Source of the DNA: Burkholderia sp. Nafp2/4-1b
GTDB lineage: Bacteria > Pseudomonadota > Gammaproteobacteria > Burkholderiales > Burkholderiaceae
Reading direction: 5' to 3'
Assembly (NCBI RefSeq): GCF_003635165.1
Contig: NZ_ML058597.1
Coordinates: forward strand, 124,001 to 188,000
DNA: 64,000 nt
The notes beneath the pieces were generated by a model. That model was not told the origin of the DNA and ran no database searches. It saw only the letters and a program-made list of their open reading frames with translations. Shown one piece after another: positions 9,972 to 21,954 of this stretch. How positions within the stretch are numbered: position 1 is the first letter of the stretch; every line of letters begins with the position of its first letter. The position numbers were made by a program, and so were the translations under genes.

Positions 9972-10937
9972 ATGGCAGTGAAGACCGACATCAAGACGTT
10001 CGCCGCGATCGGCACCGGCGTGATCGGCAGCGGATGGATTTGCCGTGCGCTCGCGCACGGTCTGGACGTGGTCGTGTGGGACCCGGCGCCGGGCGCGGAA
10101 GAGCGGTTGCGCGCGAGCGTCGCGAATGCGTGGCCCGCGCTGGAGCGCGTCGGCCTCGCGCCGGGCGCCGATCGCGCGCGCCTGCGTTTCGAAGCGACGA
10201 TCGAAGCTTGCGTCGCTGACGCGGACTTCATCCAGGAAAGCGCGCCCGAGCGCGAGGCGCTGAAGCTCGAACTGCACGAGCAGATCAGCCGCGCGGCGAA
10301 GCCGGACGCGATCATTGCGTCGTCGACGTCGGGGCTGCTGCCGACCGACTTCTATGCGCGTGCGGTGCATCCGGAGCGCTGCGTGGTCGGCCATCCGTTC
10401 AATCCGGTCTACCTGCTGCCGCTCGTCGAGGTGCTCGGCGGCGCGCGCACGTCGCCCGAAGCGGTCGAGGCCGCGATGGAGATCTATCGCAAGCTCGGCA
10501 TGCGGCCGCTGCACGTGCGCAAGGAAGTGCCGGGCTTCATCGCGGACCGGCTGCTCGAGGCGTTGTGGCGCGAGGCGCTGCATCTCGTCAACGAAGGCGT
10601 TGCGACGACCGGCGAGATCGACGACGCGATCCGCTTCGGCGCGGGCATCCGCTGGTCGTTCATGGGCACGTTCCTGACCTATACGCTGGCCGGCGGCGAC
10701 GCGGGCATGCGACACTTCATGCAGCAGTTCGGCCCCGCGCTCGAACTGCCGTGGACGAAGCTGGTCGCGCCCACGCTGACCGACGAACTGATCGACAGCG
10801 TCGTCGAAGGCACGAGCGAACAGCAGGGCACGCGCAGCATCAAGGAACTCGAACGCTATCGCGACGAGTGCATTACCGAGGTGCTGAAGGCGGTCGCCGC
10901 GGTGAAGGCGCGGCACGGTATGCGATTCGAGGACTGA
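9972..10937 (+). CDS. cdhA: L-carnitine 3-dehydrogenase
   Basis: A 321-residue NAD-dependent enzyme of the 3-hydroxyacyl-CoA dehydrogenase fold that oxidises L-carnitine to 3-dehydrocarnitine. The N-terminal Rossmann motif GTGVIGSG is at residues 14-21. The conserved SSTSG, a [11 protein letters not shown] segment with the catalytic His, and the C-terminal helical domain follow. The ATG at 9972 has GAAGGA upstream; an in-frame earlier start adds an arginine/alanine-rich leader and is not used. Its stop is four bases from the next start, so cdhA and cdhB are translationally close. Confidence 0.92.
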   Translation: MAVKTDIKTFAAIGTGVIGSGWICRALAHGLDVVVWDPAPGAEERLRASVANAWPALERVGLAPGADRARLRFEATIEACVADADFIQESAPEREALKLELHEQISRAAKPDAIIASSTSGLLPTDFYARAVHPERCVVGHPFNPVYLLPLVEVLGGARTSPEAVEAAMEIYRKLGMRPLHVRKEVPGFIADRLLEALWREALHLVNEGVATTGEIDDAIRFGAGIRWSFMGTFLTYTLAGGDAGMRHFMQQFGPALELPWTKLVAPTLTDELIDSVVEGTSEQQGTRSIKELERYRDECITEVLKAVAAVKARHGMRFED

Positions 10938-10941
10938 GAAC

Positions 10942-11430
10942 ATGACCGGCGATACCCCGCTGACGATCTACCGCGACGTCGTGCGGCCCGAATGGGTCGA
11001 CTACAACGGGCACCTGCGCGATGCGTTCTATCTGCTGATCTTCAGCTTCGCGACCGATGCGCTGCTGGACCGCATCGGTCTCGACGACGCCACGCGCCGC
11101 GAGCGGGGCCGCTCGGTCTATACGCTCGAAGCGCACGTGAACTATCTGCAGGAAATCAAGGAAGGCGCGCGCGTGCGGGTCGATGCGCGGGTGTTCGCGC
11201 ACGACGCGAAGCGCGTGCACCTTTATCTCGAACTGTTCGCGGACGGGCACGACGGCGCGGTGTCGGCGAGCGAGCAGATGCTGCTGCACGTCGACACGCG
11301 CGACGGCGCGAAATCGGCGCCGTTCGATGAAGACGTCGCCGCGCGCGTGGCCGAGCTGCATGCGTTGCAGCGCGATTGCGCGGCACCCGCGTATGCGGGG
11401 CGCGTAATCGGATTGCCGCCGCGCCGTTAG
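10942..11430 (+). CDS. cdhB: Betainyl-CoA thioesterase (hotdog fold)
   Basis: A 162-residue hotdog thioesterase. In the carnitine pathway CdhB hydrolyses betainyl-CoA to glycine betaine and CoA, completing the route from carnitine. The catalytic-type motif WVDYNGHLRDAFY with Asp20 marks the 4-hydroxybenzoyl-CoA thioesterase branch. It begins four bases after cdhA and is co-oriented with the rest of the operon. The substrate is inferred from the neighbours. Confidence 0.88.
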   Translation: MTGDTPLTIYRDVVRPEWVDYNGHLRDAFYLLIFSFATDALLDRIGLDDATRRERGRSVYTLEAHVNYLQEIKEGARVRVDARVFAHDAKRVHLYLELFADGHDGAVSASEQMLLHVDTRDGAKSAPFDEDVAARVAELHALQRDCAAPAYAGRVIGLPPRR

Positions 11431-11482
11431 TGCGGCCACGTTCTACGTCAAACGTTCAACTCTCGACCGCGGAGCGCCCACG

Positions 11483-12439
11483 ATGCTCGAACCGGAAATC
11501 GCGGCGTTCGTCGCAGCCGTCGACGCGTGGTATCCGGCCGACACGGCGGTGCATTCGCCCGACGAACAGCGCCGTGTCTACGATCGCTTCGCGACCGCCT
11601 GGACACCCGCGGAACTGCCGGCCGGCATCGTGCAGCACGACGCGGTATGGCACGCACCCGACGGACACGCGATCGCGTTGCGGCGCTACGCGCCTGCACA
11701 CGGTGAGCCGCGCGGCACCGTGCTGTTCTTTCATGGCGGCGGCTTCGTCGTCGGTTCTCTCGACAGCCACGCACTGATCACCGCGCAACTGGCGGCCGAC
11801 ACGGGGCTGGCCGTGATCGCGGTCGACTACCGGCTCGCGCCCGAGCACCGCGCACCGGCCGCGCTCGAGGATTGCCTGGCCGTCACGCGCGCCGCGCGCG
11901 ACGCGGCGCACTGGCCGTTCGACGCCTGCGCACGACCGCTGACGCTCGTGGGCGACAGCGCGGGCGGCAATCTCGCCGCGGCCGTTGCGACAGCGCTGCG
12001 CGATGCCGGAGAAGGCGGCATCGACGGGATCGCACTCGTGTATCCGATGCTCGGCCTCGAACCGCAATCGCCGGCGCGCGAAACGGAAGCGCATGCGCCG
12101 ATGCTGACGCTCGACGACGTCCGTCGCTATCGCGCGTTGTACTGGGGTGAGGCGGCCGAAGCCGCGTTGCACGACGATCCGCTGCTGCGCGCGTCGGTGC
12201 CGCTCGCGGCGTCGCGTTTCGACGGGCTGCCGCCGATGCTCGCGATCGGTGCGGAACACGATCCGCTGCGCGACGATGCGCGTGTCTATGTCGAACGCAT
12301 CCGCGCGGCCGGCGGTGCCGCGCGTTACTGGATGGGAGAGGGTCTGGTGCACGGCTGCTGGCGCGCGCTCGGAACGAGCCCGCAGGCTGCGCGGATGCAC
12401 CGGATGATCGGCGGGTTTCTGCTCGCACCACACGGGTAG
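11483..12439 (+). CDS. Alpha/beta hydrolase (hormone-sensitive-lipase type), possible acylcarnitine esterase
   Basis: A 318-residue alpha/beta hydrolase of the HSL (fold-3) group. It has the HGGG oxyanion motif at 84-87, the nucleophile Ser159 in GDSAGGN, acid Asp260 and base His290, so a complete triad. No signal peptide is seen; it should be cytosolic. It is embedded between cdhB (52 bp upstream) and a butyrobetaine dioxygenase (22 bp downstream). The context suggests an esterase that frees carnitine from short-chain O-acylcarnitines, a step known from Pseudomonas HocS, but that substrate is an inference. A general esterase is the alternative. Confidence 0.85.
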   Translation: MLEPEIAAFVAAVDAWYPADTAVHSPDEQRRVYDRFATAWTPAELPAGIVQHDAVWHAPDGHAIALRRYAPAHGEPRGTVLFFHGGGFVVGSLDSHALITAQLAADTGLAVIAVDYRLAPEHRAPAALEDCLAVTRAARDAAHWPFDACARPLTLVGDSAGGNLAAAVATALRDAGEGGIDGIALVYPMLGLEPQSPARETEAHAPMLTLDDVRRYRALYWGEAAEAALHDDPLLRASVPLAASRFDGLPPMLAIGAEHDPLRDDARVYVERIRAAGGAARYWMGEGLVHGCWRALGTSPQAARMHRMIGGFLLAPHG

Positions 12440-12461
12440 CGGGCATTTCCGGGAGGCAACG

Positions 12462-13667
12462 ATGCAGGCAGCGCAACAGCGTATCGAGGACTGGCGGACG
12501 TTTTCCGCCGATGCGGCCATCGCGGCGGCGACGATCGGCGATGGAGCGGTGGACGTCGAGTGGAGCGACGCGCGACGATCGCCGTTTCACTTCGACTGGT
12601 TGCGCGACAACTGCGCGTGTTCCGCGTGCGTGCATGTGCTCACGCGCGAACAGGTGTTCGAGATCGCCGATGCACGTGACGATCTGTCCGCCGTTGCCGC
12701 GCATGTCGAAACCGATGGCGCACTGCACGTCGAGTGGAACGACGGGCATCGCAGCACATGGTCGCCCGGATGGTTGCGTGCGCATGCCTACGACGATGCG
12801 TCGCGCGCCGAGCGCCACGCGGCACACGCGCGGCACGTGTGGACCGGCGACGATCCGACGGCGATCGGCGTGTTCGCGTGGCGCGACGTGATCGAGGACG
12901 ACGGCGCGTTGCTCGCATGGCTCTCCGCGCTGCAGCGCACCGGGCTGACGCTCGTCGAAGGCGTGCCTGCCGAGCGCGGGCGGGTCGACGAGATCGCGCG
13001 CCGTATCGGCCTGATCCGCGAAAGCAATTTCGGCGTGCTGTTCGACGTCGAATCGAAACCGCGTCCGAACAGCAATGCCTACACGTCGCTCAATCTGCCG
13101 CCGCACACTGACCTGCCGACGCGCGAGTTGCAGCCCGGCGTGCAGTTCCTGCATTGCCTCGCGAACGATGCGACCGGTGGCGACAGCATCTTCCTCGACG
13201 GCTTCGCGCTCACCGATGCATTGCGGCGCGAGCATCCGGCCGATTTCGAGCACCTTGCGTCGACCCCGTTCGAGTTCTGGAACAAGAGCGCGACCAGCGA
13301 CTACCGCTGTTCGGCGCCGGTGATCGGGCTCGATGCGCGCGGCAACGTGACCGAGGTGCGGGTCGCGAACTTCCTGCGCGGCCCGCTCGATGCGCCGGCC
13401 GGATCGGTCGCGGCCGTCTACCGCGCGTACCGGCGGTTTCTCGCGCTCGCGCGCGAGCCGCGTTTCCGCGTGCAGCGCCGGCTGCGCGCGGGCGACATGT
13501 GGGCATTCGACAACCGGCGCGTGCTGCATGCGCGTACCGAGTTCGATCCGTCGACGGGCCGCCGGCATCTGCAGGGCTGCTACGTCGATCGCGATGAATT
13601 GCTGTCGCGGTGGCGCGTGCTGTCGCGCGGCAAGCTTGCCGCGCCTGCGCCCGCCATGCCGCGCTGA
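12462..13667 (+). CDS. Gamma-butyrobetaine dioxygenase (2-oxoglutarate/Fe(II))
   Basis: A 401-residue enzyme that hydroxylates gamma-butyrobetaine to L-carnitine using O2 and 2-oxoglutarate. The N-terminal small domain (about 20-105) has the zinc-type cysteine cluster CACSACVH (Cys51, 53, 56 and His58) of the butyrobetaine hydroxylase family. The TauD-like catalytic domain supplies the iron triad His215, Asp217 (HTD) and His356 (VLHAR), with arginines nearby for 2-oxoglutarate. Length is typical. As the last gene of the operon it feeds carnitine to CdhA. Confidence 0.93.
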   Translation: MQAAQQRIEDWRTFSADAAIAAATIGDGAVDVEWSDARRSPFHFDWLRDNCACSACVHVLTREQVFEIADARDDLSAVAAHVETDGALHVEWNDGHRSTWSPGWLRAHAYDDASRAERHAAHARHVWTGDDPTAIGVFAWRDVIEDDGALLAWLSALQRTGLTLVEGVPAERGRVDEIARRIGLIRESNFGVLFDVESKPRPNSNAYTSLNLPPHTDLPTRELQPGVQFLHCLANDATGGDSIFLDGFALTDALRREHPADFEHLASTPFEFWNKSATSDYRCSAPVIGLDARGNVTEVRVANFLRGPLDAPAGSVAAVYRAYRRFLALAREPRFRVQRRLRAGDMWAFDNRRVLHARTEFDPSTGRRHLQGCYVDRDELLSRWRVLSRGKLAAPAPAMPR

Positions 13668-13706
13668 GCGGCCGCGCACGCCTGTCGCCTTCCGTATGCG
13701 AAAAAG

Positions 13707-13731
13707 CGCCCGGACGCAGCGCGCCCGGGCG
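13707..13731. terminator. GC hairpin after the carnitine operon
   Basis: Stem CGCCCGG / CCGGGCG with an 11-base loop. Five A residues lie on its left side (13701-13705), giving U5 after the hairpin on the minus strand. It can therefore end transcripts from the right and may also stop the operon on the plus strand. Confidence 0.5.
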
Positions 13732-13770
13732 AAGCCTCCCGTTGCCGGGCGGCGGAGGTATGCGTGTCAC

Positions 13771-13802
13771 AAAAAAAGACGAGCCCGCATGACGGGCTCG
13801 TC
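13771..13802 (-). terminator. Rho-independent terminator of the DUF4148 gene
   Basis: Perfect 10-bp stem GACGAGCCCG / CGGGCTCGTC with a 5-base loop, followed on the minus strand by seven U residues (A7 at 13771-13777). It lies 56 bp past the stop of the DUF4148 gene. Confidence 0.88.
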
Positions 13803-13857
13803 CGGATACAGCTTCGTCGCGCGATGCGCGGTGCGCCCCCGTTCAGGGCGCGTCGGC

Positions 13858-14160
13858 TTACTGGCCGAAGAAGACCGAGTCGCGAGCGTTCGACGACGCT
13901 GCGGCAGCCGGGGCGCCCGAGTGGACGACCGGCGCCGGTTGTGCGCCGTAGCCGCTGGCGTCGGCACCATGAACACGCGCTTCCGCCGACTGGATGTCGT
14001 TCGGGTAGTACGGGCTCGACACGCCCGGCTTGTAGCCGGCTTGTTCGAGTTGAACCAGTTCGTTGCGCACTTGTGCGCGGGTCACGGTGCTTTGCGCGAA
14101 AGCGCTGAACGAAGCGGACAGGGCGACAGCGGCAATAACTGCGGAAACGAGCGATTTCAT
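13858..14160 (-). CDS. Small secreted DUF4148-family protein
   Basis: A 100-residue protein with a clear Sec signal peptide (about 1-22, ending SAFA), then the DUF4148 core: a charged STVTRAQVRNELVQLEQAGY helix and a SPYYPNDIQ segment. The tail is alanine/serine rich. This family is very frequent in Burkholderia, is often present in many copies, and has no known function; a periplasmic location is expected. It is a single gene with its own strong terminator. Confidence 0.88.
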   Translation of the reverse strand: MKSLVSAVIAAVALSASFSAFAQSTVTRAQVRNELVQLEQAGYKPGVSSPYYPNDIQSAEARVHGADASGYGAQPAPVVHSGAPAAAASSNARDSVFFGQ

Positions 14161-14375
14161 GATGACCTCCGGTGTTTTATTGGGTTCGCTTGCGACACCA
14201 TGTCTGCAGCGATTGACTAAATCTTAGTCACCGGGTCGTTCAGGGTAAACGCTGGTTTTGACGATAGATTGTTTCCAGACTGGTAACAGTGGGCGGCCGA
14301 ATCAAGCTTTCATCGAGCTTTCGTTTTCGTAATTGTAATAAGTATGAGGAATGCGAACGCAACGAAGCACGCGGT

Positions 14376-15362
14376 TCAGCGCAGCTCGGCTGCCGTGTCG
14401 AACGGCTTCGCCAGCGATCGCCCGGCCGGTATCTCCGAACTCAGGAAACGCACGCCGGTTGCGGCTTCCGACGCTTCCCACAGCAACGCTGCGACGGCCA
14501 CGTCGCGCGCCGCACGCGGCACGCTCGCGGGCGCCGGCAGGCCGCGCGACTCGAACCAGCCGGACGGTCCGATATATGAGCCGCCGGTCAGGTCGGGCGA
14601 CGTCGCCGCATGAATTGCCGGCAGCGCGCCCTGGTCGGCCGGTTGCGCGAGATAACGGTTCGCCGCGCGCATCAGCGCGGCACGGGTCGGTGAACTGTCC
14701 ATCGCGGGGCCCGCGAACTGCAGGTTGGTCGCCGCGTAGCCGGGATGCGCGGCGACGCTGATCCCCGCGAACGCCGCGCGCTGGAAGCGGCGCTGCAGTT
14801 CGATCGCGAACACGAGGTTCGCGAGCTTGCTGTCGCAGTACGCGAGATAGCGGTTGTAGCGCTGCTCGGCGCGCAGGTCGTCGACGCGGATCCGGCCGCC
14901 GCGGTTGAAGCCGCTCGACATCGTCACGACACGAGCCCGGCGCGCGGCGCGCAGCGCGGGCAGCAGGTGGCCGGTCAGCGCGAAATGGCCGAGGTGATTG
15001 GTGCCGAACTGCATCTCGAAGCCGTCGCGCGTGTGCCGCAGCGGCAGGAACATCACGCCGGCGTTGTTGCAGAGGATGTCGACGCGCCCGTGGCGCTCGG
15101 AGACGTCGGCGGCGAAGCGCTGGATCGACGCGAGATCGGCGAGGTCGAGCGGATCGACTTCGACCCGGGCGGCGGGATGGAGCCGGCGGATTGCAGCGGC
15201 GGCCTGCGCGGCGCGGGCGGCATCGCGGCAGCCCATCACGACGGTCGCGCCCTTGGCGGCCAGTGTTTCCGCAATATGCCAGCCGAGGCCGCTGTTGGCG
15301 CCGGTCACGACCGCGACCTTGCCGCCTTGCGCCGGGACGTGGCGCGCGCTCCATGCATGCAT
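14376..15362 (-). CDS. Short-chain dehydrogenase/reductase, retinol-dehydrogenase-like
   Basis: A 328-residue SDR enzyme, longer than classical members and like the retinol dehydrogenase/WWOX branch. NADP-binding GANSGLG near residue 19, NNAGV, catalytic Ser (SSGF) and Tyr-Lys (YCDSK) are all present. The ATG at 15362 is used because GGAGG ends five bases before it; an ATG four codons upstream would place that site inside the gene. There is no operon partner, so the substrate is unknown. Confidence 0.86.
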   Translation of the reverse strand: MHAWSARHVPAQGGKVAVVTGANSGLGWHIAETLAAKGATVVMGCRDAARAAQAAAAIRRLHPAARVEVDPLDLADLASIQRFAADVSERHGRVDILCNNAGVMFLPLRHTRDGFEMQFGTNHLGHFALTGHLLPALRAARRARVVTMSSGFNRGGRIRVDDLRAEQRYNRYLAYCDSKLANLVFAIELQRRFQRAAFAGISVAAHPGYAATNLQFAGPAMDSSPTRAALMRAANRYLAQPADQGALPAIHAATSPDLTGGSYIGPSGWFESRGLPAPASVPRAARDVAVAALLWEASEAATGVRFLSSEIPAGRSLAKPFDTAAELR

Positions 15363-15539
15363 GTCTGCCTCCATCGGCGTGGCCGGGCGCCACGACGCGT
15401 GATCGTTACATTGAGTGGTGTAACGATAGTCCGCGCAGACGGGTCAGACAAGCAGGGGAATTAGACCGGCGCTTCTAGGGCGGGCATGCAGCGCATGCAG
15501 AGCGTGCAGCCGGTCCCCGCGCGCATCAGCCGATGGGTG

Positions 15540-15830
15540 TCAGCGGCTGCCGGCCAGCGCGAGCACTTCGGCGGCGGAGATCATTGCGGCGGCGTTCGCG
15601 GGCGCCGGGCGCTCGGCCGGGCGGAAGACTTCATCGCCGCGCTGGATGACCTGGCGCGACAGCGCGCAAGTGCCGGTGCGCTGCGCGAAGCGGCGCCGCC
15701 AGCGCTGTTCGCCGTAATGGCAGCGGCCGGGTTCAACCCAGCGAACGACGAGCAGCGTATCGGAACGTTCGAGAATTTCGACGTGAACGTCGGCGGAATC
15801 GAGCGCAGGCAGGGATTTGGAGGCCTTCAT
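15540..15830 (-). CDS. DUF3331-like small protein
   Basis: A 96-residue protein resembling the DUF3331 family of Burkholderia: a beta-strand region (VEILERSDTLLVVRW), a GEQRWRRR motif, then CALSRQVIQRGDEVFRP with a single Cys-containing turn, and an AMISAAEVLAL end. Function is unknown in this family. The ATG at 15830 is preferred because AGGAAA lies seven bases upstream; an earlier in-frame ATG at 15881 lacks a site. It stands alone. Confidence 0.75.
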   Translation of the reverse strand: MKASKSLPALDSADVHVEILERSDTLLVVRWVEPGRCHYGEQRWRRRFAQRTGTCALSRQVIQRGDEVFRPAERPAPANAAAMISAAEVLALAGSR

Positions 15831-16413
15831 TTTGCCGTTTCCTAAAGCTCGTGCGGTTTCGGCCGTGGCAGTGGATGTCACTACCCGAGGGCGAATCCGT
15901 AGCGGTTTCCATGAGTGGTGCGCTAAATGTAAGCGTCTGTGACCGGAAAAAACATCCTGTCTGGCTCAAATTACCTTTTGCCGATTTAGAAACAATCGCC
16001 GCGCATTTTCTTGAAAAAGCAGCGACAAAAGTGCCCCGGACGCGAACGTCCGGGGCACGAAACGGGCCCAAGCCCCCGTGGCTGCTCGCTCAGCCACGTG
16101 GACACCGCGGGGGACGGAGGTGCCCGTCAGAGATCGGCGACGGGCGGGGTGCGGTGTGCCGGGAAGCGCGGGCCGGCAACACCATGATCGCGCGCGCACC
16201 CCGTTGAGATCCTGACGGGAACATGACATTTTGGTCAGTTTCGACGGTCGAGGTGTCACTGCGTCGCGTGTGCGTTCCGCGCAGACCCGCGCCAGTATTG
16301 GCGTTGCGGAACAAAACGCTGATCGGCCGAACTTGAAAAAGACGGACATGGAAGCCGCCCCATCGTCTTTCCGCCCGATTCTCCCGCTCGGGAAAACACT
16401 GAATCCCGCGATC
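15831..16413. other. Intergenic region left of the fucose operon
   Basis: No convincing protein gene. It contains an orphan strong hairpin (16031-16058, listed separately). The left end carries the DUF3331 promoter region. Short open frames here have no recognisable domains or ribosome sites. Confidence 0.5.
16031..16058 (-). terminator. Strong orphan terminator-like hairpin
   Basis: Perfect 12-bp stem GTGCCCCGGACG / CGTCCGGGGCAC with a CGAA tetraloop. On the minus strand it is followed by UUUUG and then more U-rich sequence, which fits a rho-independent terminator. No annotated minus-strand gene ends just upstream of it, so it may end a small RNA starting between about 16060 and 16400. Confidence 0.65.
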
Positions 16414-16459
16414 GTGACAAATGCGGAATCTGTCCTATTATTGGTTGGACCTTTGGTCC
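16414..16459 (+). promoter_or_regulatory. Promoter and overlapping operator of the L-fucose operon
   Basis: A sigma-70-like promoter: GTGACA (16414-16419), 16-base spacer, TATTAT (16436-16441). Just downstream, over the expected start point, is the perfect palindrome GGACC-TTT-GGTCC (16447-16459). Its size and position fit an operator for the FadR-type GntR regulator encoded at the operon's end. The link is inferred. Confidence 0.6.
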
Positions 16460-16508
16460 TTTGTGCCAATCGGCCGCCGGGTGGGCCGCATTTTCGGGAG
16501 ACGTGCTC

Positions 16509-17273
16509 ATGAGATTGCAGGGCAAGCGCGCACTGGTGACGGCGGCCGGGCAGGGTATCGGCCGCGCGACCGCGTTGCGGTTCGCGAGCGAGGGCGCCGA
16601 CGTGCTGGCGACCGACATCAACGAAGCCGCGCTCGCGCAGCTCGCGACCGACGCCGAACGCGCGGGCGGCCGGCTGCGCACGCGGCGGCTCGACGTGACG
16701 GACGCGGGCGAGGTCGCGGCGCTCGCCGCGCAGGAACGCGCGTTCGACGTGCTGTTCAACTGCGCGGGCTTCGTGCACCACGGCTCGATCCTCGACTGCG
16801 ACGACGACGCATGGGCGTTCTCGCTGAACCTGAACGTCACGTCGATGTACCGGCTGATCCGCGCGCTGCTGCCGGCGATGCTGGACGCGGGCGGCGCGTC
16901 GATCATCAACATGGCGTCGGCCGCGTCGAGCGTGAAGGGCGTGCCGAACCGCTTCGTCTACGGCACGACCAAGGCGGCCGTGATCGGCCTGACCAAGTCG
17001 GTTGCCGCCGATTTCGTCGAGCAGCGCATTCGCTGCAACGCGATCTGCCCGGGCACGATCGAATCGCCGTCGCTGGAGCAGCGCATCGCCGAACAGGCGC
17101 GCACGCGTCAGGTGTCGATCGACACCGTGCGCCAGGCGTTCGTCGCGCGCCAGCCGATGGGCCGGATCGGCACCGCGGACGAAGTCGCCGCGCTCGCGCT
17201 GTATCTCGCGTCCGACGAAGCGGCGTTCACCACCGGCGCGATTCACCTGATCGATGGCGGCTGGTCAAACTGA
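16509..17273 (+). CDS. 2-keto-3-deoxy-L-fuconate dehydrogenase (SDR)
   Basis: A 254-residue short-chain dehydrogenase. In the oxidative fucose pathway this enzyme turns 2-keto-3-deoxy-L-fuconate into 2,4-diketo-3-deoxy-L-fuconate with NAD. It has AAGQGIG (12-18), NCAG, catalytic Ser137/140 region, Tyr151 and Lys155 (YGTTK), and ends in DGGWSN. It sits next to the FAH-family hydrolase, fuconate dehydratase and fucose dehydrogenase genes. GGGAGA precedes the ATG at 16509. First gene of the operon. A generic SDR annotation would be the cautious alternative. Confidence 0.87.
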   Translation: MRLQGKRALVTAAGQGIGRATALRFASEGADVLATDINEAALAQLATDAERAGGRLRTRRLDVTDAGEVAALAAQERAFDVLFNCAGFVHHGSILDCDDDAWAFSLNLNVTSMYRLIRALLPAMLDAGGASIINMASAASSVKGVPNRFVYGTTKAAVIGLTKSVAADFVEQRIRCNAICPGTIESPSLEQRIAEQARTRQVSIDTVRQAFVARQPMGRIGTADEVAALALYLASDEAAFTTGAIHLIDGGWSN

Positions 17274-17327
17274 CCGTGTCTAGCCGACCGCGTCTAGCCG
17301 ACCGCGTCTAGCCGACCGCGTCAAACT
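17272..17327 (+). repeat. Tandem 14-bp repeat at the end of the KDF dehydrogenase gene
   Basis: Four head-to-tail units beginning GACCGNGTC: three are GACCG(T/C)GTCTAGCC and the last is GACCGCGTCAAACT. The sequence GTCAAACTGACC occurs on both sides of the array, so it probably grew by slippage from the gene's last codons. Each of the first three units carries TCTAG. Confidence 0.9.
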
Positions 17328-17369
17328 GACCACGCGTCCCCATTCACTTTCCGATTCCGCTAAGACGAC

Positions 17370-18212
17370 ATGAAACTGCTGAGATTTGGCGACAAACACC
17401 ATGAAAAGCCGGGCCTGCTCGATGCGCAGGGGAACATCCGCGACCTGTCGGGCGTGATCGACGACGTCGCCGGCGAGGCGCTCACGCCTGCGTCGCTCGC
17501 ACGGCTGCGCGACATCGCCCCGGCGTCGCTGCCGATCGTCCAAGGCACGCCGCGGCTCGGCCCATGCGTGGGCCGCGTCGGCAAGTTCATCTGCATCGGG
17601 CTCAACTATTCCGACCACGCGGCCGAATCGGGGATGGAAGTCCCGAAGGAGCCGGTCGTGTTCGGCAAATGGACGAGCGCGATCTCGGGGCCGAACGACG
17701 ATGTCGAGATTCCGCGCGGCTCGGAGAAGACCGACTGGGAAGTCGAGCTCGGCGTGGTGATCGGCCAGGGCGGCCGCTATATCGACGAAGCCGACGCGCT
17801 GTCGCACGTTGCCGGCTACTGCGTGGTGAACGACGTGTCGGAGCGCGAATACCAGCTCGAGCGCGGCGGCACGTGGGACAAGGGCAAGGGCAACGACACG
17901 TTCGGCCCGCTCGGGCCCTGGCTCGTGACGGCGGACGAAGTGCCCGATCCGCACGCGCTGCGGTTGTGGCTGGAAGTGGACGGCCACCGCTACCAGAACG
18001 GCACGACCGCGACGATGGTGTTCCGCGTGCCGCACCTGATCAGCTACCTGAGCCGCTTCATGAGCCTGCAGCCGGGCGACGTGATCTCGACCGGCACGCC
18101 GCCGGGCGTGGGCCTCGGCCAGAAGCCGCCCGTCTATCTGCGCGCCGGGCAGGTGATCACGCTCGGCATCGACGGGCTCGGCGAGCAGCGCCAGCGCACC
18201 GTGCAGGCCTGA
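17370..18212 (+). CDS. 2,4-diketo-3-deoxy-L-fuconate hydrolase (FAH family)
   Basis: A 280-residue fumarylacetoacetate-hydrolase-fold enzyme. In the fucose pathway it cleaves 2,4-diketo-3-deoxy-L-fuconate to pyruvate and L-lactate. The metal ligands Glu124, Glu126 (DWEVELG) and Asp155 (VVNDVSERE) are in place, as are the FGKWTSAI lid segment and the C-terminal GDVISTGTPPGVG. It lies second in the fucose operon, about 97 bp after the dehydrogenase and 23 bp before fuconate dehydratase. Substrate assignment comes from this gene order. Confidence 0.9.
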   Translation: MKLLRFGDKHHEKPGLLDAQGNIRDLSGVIDDVAGEALTPASLARLRDIAPASLPIVQGTPRLGPCVGRVGKFICIGLNYSDHAAESGMEVPKEPVVFGKWTSAISGPNDDVEIPRGSEKTDWEVELGVVIGQGGRYIDEADALSHVAGYCVVNDVSEREYQLERGGTWDKGKGNDTFGPLGPWLVTADEVPDPHALRLWLEVDGHRYQNGTTATMVFRVPHLISYLSRFMSLQPGDVISTGTPPGVGLGQKPPVYLRAGQVITLGIDGLGEQRQRTVQA

Positions 18213-18235
18213 TTCCCTTTAACGGACCGTTCGCC

Positions 18236-20364
<2,129 letters not shown>

Positions 20365-20376
20365 GGGCGGCGAGCC

Positions 20377-21927
<1,551 letters not shown>

Positions 21928-21954
21928 ATCAGACGCTCAGACGCTTACCCGACC

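Noticed and set aside
11883..13679. A 598-codon minus-strand frame opposite the esterase and butyrobetaine dioxygenase genes
   Set aside because: Shadow of two genes with clear active sites on the plus strand.
17272..17327. CRISPR-like array
   Set aside because: The 14-bp units are contiguous with no spacers and arise at a gene end, so it is a simple tandem repeat.
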